NCBI GenBank assembly: GCA_003222245.1
Contig: QHVH01000009.1
Location: 186,001-250,000, forward strand
Source of the DNA: Blastocatellia bacterium AA13
GTDB lineage: Bacteria; Acidobacteriota; Blastocatellia; UBA7656
Direction: 5' to 3'
DNA length: 64,000 bases
Shown here: piece by piece, positions 61,352 through 64,000 of the stretch
How the letters are laid out: each line of letters starts with the position of its first letter
Position numbering within the stretch: position 1 is the stretch's first letter
Translations under genes and position numbers: made by a program
Notes under the pieces: generated by a model
Told to the model about the DNA's origin: nothing
Database searches by the model: none
The model's input: only the letters and a program-made list of their open reading frames with translations

Positions 61352-61579
61352 GTGTTACTTATCGCATCTATAACAGGATTGGCAGTAGCGGTTGTGGCAT
61401 GGTTTGGACTCTCGTACTTCAGTACTAATCTGATTCTCTCAATCGAGAGGAGACATCCGCAGCTAGTCGGAACGCGGATTCTTCGAGCCGCCGAAGTGAC
61501 GATCTGCGGAAGCGTCGTTCTCACATGTTTCGCCTTCGCTATATGGCTGGCATCTTTAATATGGCTGGCCGGCAAATGA
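61352..61579 (+). CDS. small two-helix membrane protein
   Basis: 75 residues from GTG 61352 with GGAG seven bases upstream. There are two hydrophobic segments (about 1-25 and 48-73) with a short polar stretch SIERRHPQLVGTRILRAAE between them. No family is recognised. It is 21 bases after sixA and 24 bases before the PPOX gene, in the same direction, so it is probably part of one transcript. Function is unknown. Confidence 0.6.
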   Translation: MLLIASITGLAVAVVAWFGLSYFSTNLILSIERRHPQLVGTRILRAAEVTICGSVVLTCFAFAIWLASLIWLAGK

Positions 61580-61603
61580 AACCCGATTCGATGGAGGTAA
61601 ATA

Positions 61604-61999
61604 ATGGCGGGAATACCGGAAAAGTATCGAGATATACTCGAAAAGAAATCGTTCGCGCATCTATGTACTTTAATGCCGGATGGATCGCCTCAGTCGACGC
61701 CGGTCTGGTGCGACTATGACGGAACTCATATCATAATCAACTCGGCGCGTGGACGCCGCAAAGACAAGAACATGAAGCGCAACTCCCGAGTCGCGCTTTC
61801 GCTCCTGGACCCTGACAATCCTTACCGTTACCTCGAGATTCGAGGCGAGGTCGTAGACATCACCGAAGAAGGCGGTGACGAGCACATCGATAAGATGGCG
61901 CAGAAGTACCTGGGCAAGGATCGATATCCATGGCGCAGGCCGGACGAGGTAAGAGTGCTTTACAAGATCAGACCCGATCACACGACTTCGATGGGATGA
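61604..61999 (+). CDS. PPOX-class F420-dependent oxidoreductase family protein
   Basis: 131 residues, a single split-barrel flavin/F420-binding domain. Typical motifs are FAHLCTLMPDGSPQSTPVWCDYDG at the start, INSARGRRKDKNMKRNSRVALSLLDPDNPYRYLEIRGEV in the centre, and YLGKDRYPWRRPDEVRVLYKIRPDH at the end. A good GGAGGTAATA precedes ATG 61604. Proteins of this TIGR03618-like type in actinobacteria use F420. The convergent cofDCE genes directly downstream support F420 as cofactor. The substrate is unknown. Confidence 0.87.
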   Translation: MAGIPEKYRDILEKKSFAHLCTLMPDGSPQSTPVWCDYDGTHIIINSARGRRKDKNMKRNSRVALSLLDPDNPYRYLEIRGEVVDITEEGGDEHIDKMAQKYLGKDRYPWRRPDEVRVLYKIRPDHTTSMG

Positions 62000-62023
62000 T
62001 GTTGTGAGGCGGCGCTAAAGAAG

Positions 62024-62038
62024 GCCGCAACGTGCGGC
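62024..62038. terminator. small hairpin between convergent genes
   Basis: GCCGC-AACGT-GCGGC lies between the stops of the PPOX gene and cofE. There is no T run on either strand, so it is at best a weak or Rho-assisted terminator. Confidence 0.3.
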
Positions 62039-62046
62039 GGTGTCCT

Positions 62047-62799
62047 TCATCTGAATAAATCCAATTCCGGAGGGCGGGTCAACTTCAGTTGATTGGATCC
62101 TTCTTCGGCAAAATCGACTCCACGCACAATAGCGGCTGGAATGCCTTGATCCTTGCCCATAACCAGTTCCGCTGACGAGGCAACCTCGTCCGCTACAGCC
62201 ATCGTAGTCACTCGCAACTGAGCTCCCATCCAGTCCCGGCTCCCGCGATAATCAGCCACGGGAGCCATTCCCGAGACGCCGATAGCTACATTGACCAGAC
62301 CTTCGCGCCATGGGCGTCCGAATGTGTCCGAGATAATAACCGCCAGACTTACTGAGAACTCCTTCTCCAGCGCTAACCGAATTGTGTAAGCCGATCCATC
62401 CGGATCCTCAGGTAGGAGGCTCACAACGCCCTCAGCTACGTTCGAGTGATCGACCCCAGCGTTCGCGCAGACAAATCCATGCCGCGTCTCCAGAATCAGG
62501 ACGCCTCGTTCCATTCTTACGACGCGCTTCGATTCGGAGAGAGCAACTTCAACCATCCTTGGATCCTTACCGAATGCCTCGGCCCATCTTCGAGCGGTTA
62601 GAGAAGGCCGAACATCGTCGAGCCGAACAAGGCGGCCTTCCGCCTTTGATACAATCTTTTGAGCTACTACAAGAACGTCTTTAGGGTTGAGCGACCGACC
62701 ACCTCCGCGAATCGCTGAAATCAGCGTCAACGATAGATCGTCACCCGGTTTAACCTCCGGAACCCCTTCAACCGGAAGTATTGAAATTCCATCGCCCAT
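62047..62799 (-). CDS. cofE: coenzyme F420-0:L-glutamate ligase CofE
   Basis: 250 residues. The family pattern is clear: ILPVEGVPEVKPGDDLSLTLISAI, LNPKDVLVVAQKIVSKAEGRLVRLDDVRPS, RGVLILETRHGFVCANAGVDHSNVAEG, LPEDPDGSAYTIR, IISDTFGRPWREGLVNVAIGVSGMAPVADYRG. It adds glutamate(s) to F420-0 with GTP. It is the stand-alone CofE type, without the nitroreductase-like FbiB C-terminal domain. The ATG directly follows the TAG of cofC, with GGAG in the end of cofC as ribosome-binding site. It is the last gene of a cofD-cofC-cofE operon. Confidence 0.95.
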   Translation of the reverse strand: MGDGISILPVEGVPEVKPGDDLSLTLISAIRGGGRSLNPKDVLVVAQKIVSKAEGRLVRLDDVRPSLTARRWAEAFGKDPRMVEVALSESKRVVRMERGVLILETRHGFVCANAGVDHSNVAEGVVSLLPEDPDGSAYTIRLALEKEFSVSLAVIISDTFGRPWREGLVNVAIGVSGMAPVADYRGSRDWMGAQLRVTTMAVADEVASSAELVMGKDQGIPAAIVRGVDFAEEGSNQLKLTRPPELDLFR

Positions 62800-63474
62800 C
62801 TATACTCCGGCTTTCTCTTCAACACTCTTCAAACGCGCCGCCGCTCCCATCGAGTGGAGCGAGTCGAGCGTGTGAGTATCGACTCGATAGCTGATAAACT
62901 CCACGAGATCGCATGGCTCGTCTATATCCAGCGCGATTCGCGGATTGTATTCCAAAACGCAGCGCGCTCCCGCACGCTCTGCTTCACTAATATGAAGCGA
63001 AAGCGAATTCGGCCCAAATCTTGAAGGAAATACAACCGGGGGCGTTCTTAAAATCGCATTTGTGCCCGTGCCTTCGCGGGACGGAACCATCAAAGCCGCT
63101 GGCGGAGCAAGTTTGACGGCAAGTAGATCTTCAATATCTTCCGAGCGAACCAGCGGAAGATCGGCCGGCAGCCTCATCACCGTCTTGAAGCCGCGCCCAG
63201 CCAGCGACAGGGACGCCGCGTCAACGGACTGACTCTCGGACTGTTGGGCTTTCTCCTCTATCACATCAAAGTCAAGAGAGCGGGCATGGCTAAGCGCAGG
63301 CTCATAGCTCGAAACGACGAAGATACCTTCGCACGATTTGACCTGAGCCGCTGCGTTGCTCACGTCCAGAAGCATTGCCCATGCCAGCAGTCTCCTTTCT
63401 TCTTCGGATAAGATGGTCGCGAGGCGGGTCTTCCCGCGAGACGGATCTTTGACTGGGATTAAAAGCGCCTTCAT
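62800..63474 (-). CDS. cofC: 2-phospho-L-lactate (or PEP) guanylyltransferase CofC/FbiD
   Basis: 224 residues with a nucleotidyltransferase start: LLIPVKDPSRGKTRLATILSEEERRLLAWAMLLDV, then FVVSSYEP, a metal-binding region RLPADLPLVRSEDIEDLL, and PSREGTGTNAILRTPP. It activates 2-phospholactate or phosphoenolpyruvate with GTP for transfer by CofD. Which substrate is used cannot be told here. It lies three bases after cofD and abuts cofE. Confidence 0.92.
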   Translation of the reverse strand: MKALLIPVKDPSRGKTRLATILSEEERRLLAWAMLLDVSNAAAQVKSCEGIFVVSSYEPALSHARSLDFDVIEEKAQQSESQSVDAASLSLAGRGFKTVMRLPADLPLVRSEDIEDLLAVKLAPPAALMVPSREGTGTNAILRTPPVVFPSRFGPNSLSLHISEAERAGARCVLEYNPRIALDIDEPCDLVEFISYRVDTHTLDSLHSMGAAARLKSVEEKAGV

Positions 63475-63477
63475 ACG

Positions 63478-64000
63478 TCAGGCACGCTGCAGGCGGGCTC
63501 CATTCCACTCCGTGACGAGATTCATCACAAAATCGGCGAGACGACGCTTGTCATCAAGGGTGTTCATCACCGTATCGGTCGTGACTACCCGTACTCCGAG
63601 CGCTTCAACACGCGCTTTGTCCGCTTCATCTCGGTTGTCGAGCACGAATAGGTTCAGAAAGTCGCGATAGATTCGCGCCACTCCCCAGGCTGACACTTCG
63701 TGGCCCAAATCGCGAAGCATACCGGCCGCCGGACCTTTGAGCGCTTTACCGCCCACGATCGGGCTTATCGCGATCTTGGCTCCTGAAGTCTGTTTCAGCG
63801 CGTCCGTCACACCGGGAACAGCCATAATGGGCCCGATGCTGATGAACGGATTGCTGGGACAGATTACGATCAAATCGGCGTTAAGGATCGCGGCTTCAAC
63901 TCCAGCGGCAGGTCGCGCCGACTCGATGTTTGCGAAGCGAATAGCTGCAACCCGCGGCTCACATTTCCTTCGCACGAAGTATTCCTGAAAATGCATCTCT
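63478..64000 (-). CDS. cofD: CofD/FbiA 2-phospho-L-lactate transferase, C-terminal part
   Basis: About 174 codons of roughly 310 are in the window; the reading frame stays open to the right edge. The first residues visible, E-M-H-F-Q-E-Y-F-V-R-R-K, match an internal CofD block, so the Met there is not the start. Further family segments are LNADLIVICPSNPFISIGPIMAVPGV, ISPIVGGKALKGPAAGMLRDLG and the late TVMNTLDDKRRLADFV. It transfers the activated lactyl phosphate to the deazaflavin FO. FO synthase genes are not in the window. Confidence 0.93.
   Translation of the reverse strand, partial: EMHFQEYFVRRKCEPRVAAIRFANIESARPAAGVEAAILNADLIVICPSNPFISIGPIMAVPGVTDALKQTSGAKIAISPIVGGKALKGPAAGMLRDLGHEVSAWGVARIYRDFLNLFVLDNRDEADKARVEALGVRVVTTDTVMNTLDDKRRLADFVMNLVTEWNGARLQRA

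Overview
The window reads as a stretch of a soil-type Acidobacteriota chromosome, probably near Blastocatellia. The best support is the 820-residue MacB/FtsX-type permease at 56.8-59.3 kb, which has the form of the 'acidobacterial duplicated orphan permease' family. Also consistent are Tat-secreted and amidohydrolase genes, several HicBA modules, F420 genes and a very large NRPS/PKS locus. Placement is inference from gene content only. No rRNA, tRNA or CRISPR array was seen.

Left third (1-31.3 kb, all minus strand, read right to left): one NRPS/PKS assembly line. The order of synthesis is (i) a 3646-residue hybrid FAAL-ACP-C-A-PCP-KS-AT-KR-DH-ACP, whose adenylation domain carries the glycine-type pocket code; (ii) a one-module PKS; (iii) a dedicated aspartate kinase and an EctB-type 2,4-diaminobutyrate aminotransferase; (iv) a two-module PKS; (v) a membrane-anchored penicillin-acylase-type Ntn hydrolase; (vi) the first residues of a further NRPS that runs off the left edge. 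Stops and starts overlap (ATGA, GTGA). The picture is an N-acyl-glycyl polyketide-peptide with locally supplied diaminobutyrate and possible deacylation by the acylase. The 1 kb leader region (31.3-32.4 kb) has four 11-bp tandem repeats, a palindrome, a promoter-like element and a candidate plus-strand structured RNA.

32.3-38.6 kb, minus strand: a compact operon of a QhpD-like radical SAM/SPASM protein, two different U32-family proteins, a QhpF-like ABC exporter and a QhpE-like subtilase. This is the maturation and export set of quinohemoprotein amine dehydrogenase without the dehydrogenase subunits and with a U32 pair added, so it may be a peptide-modification system of a new type.

38.8-52.8 kb: orphan ABC ATPase, secreted amidohydrolase, secreted double GlcG/HbpS protein, a HicBA pair, then a plus-strand redox unit: a cNMP-binding/ferredoxin/membrane protein, an FHA/seven-haem cytochrome c/ferredoxin/flavoprotein fusion and a small basic protein. 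A Tat-exported class V aminotransferase, an HU protein with a structured leader, a cupin and a DCC thiol-disulfide protein follow.

52.9-59.3 kb, plus strand: a promoter, a 27-residue peptide gene with a very strong ribosome-binding site, a PqqD-like/M50 membrane protease, and a protein with a degenerate AAA/STAND region plus TPRs. This is a second candidate ribosomal peptide system. The ADOP permease follows.

59.3-64 kb: a truncated beta-propeller gene, a HicBA pair, an ISKra4-like transposase remnant, SixA, a small membrane protein, a PPOX/F420-dependent enzyme and the cofD-cofC-cofE genes of coenzyme F420 synthesis (cofD cut by the right edge).
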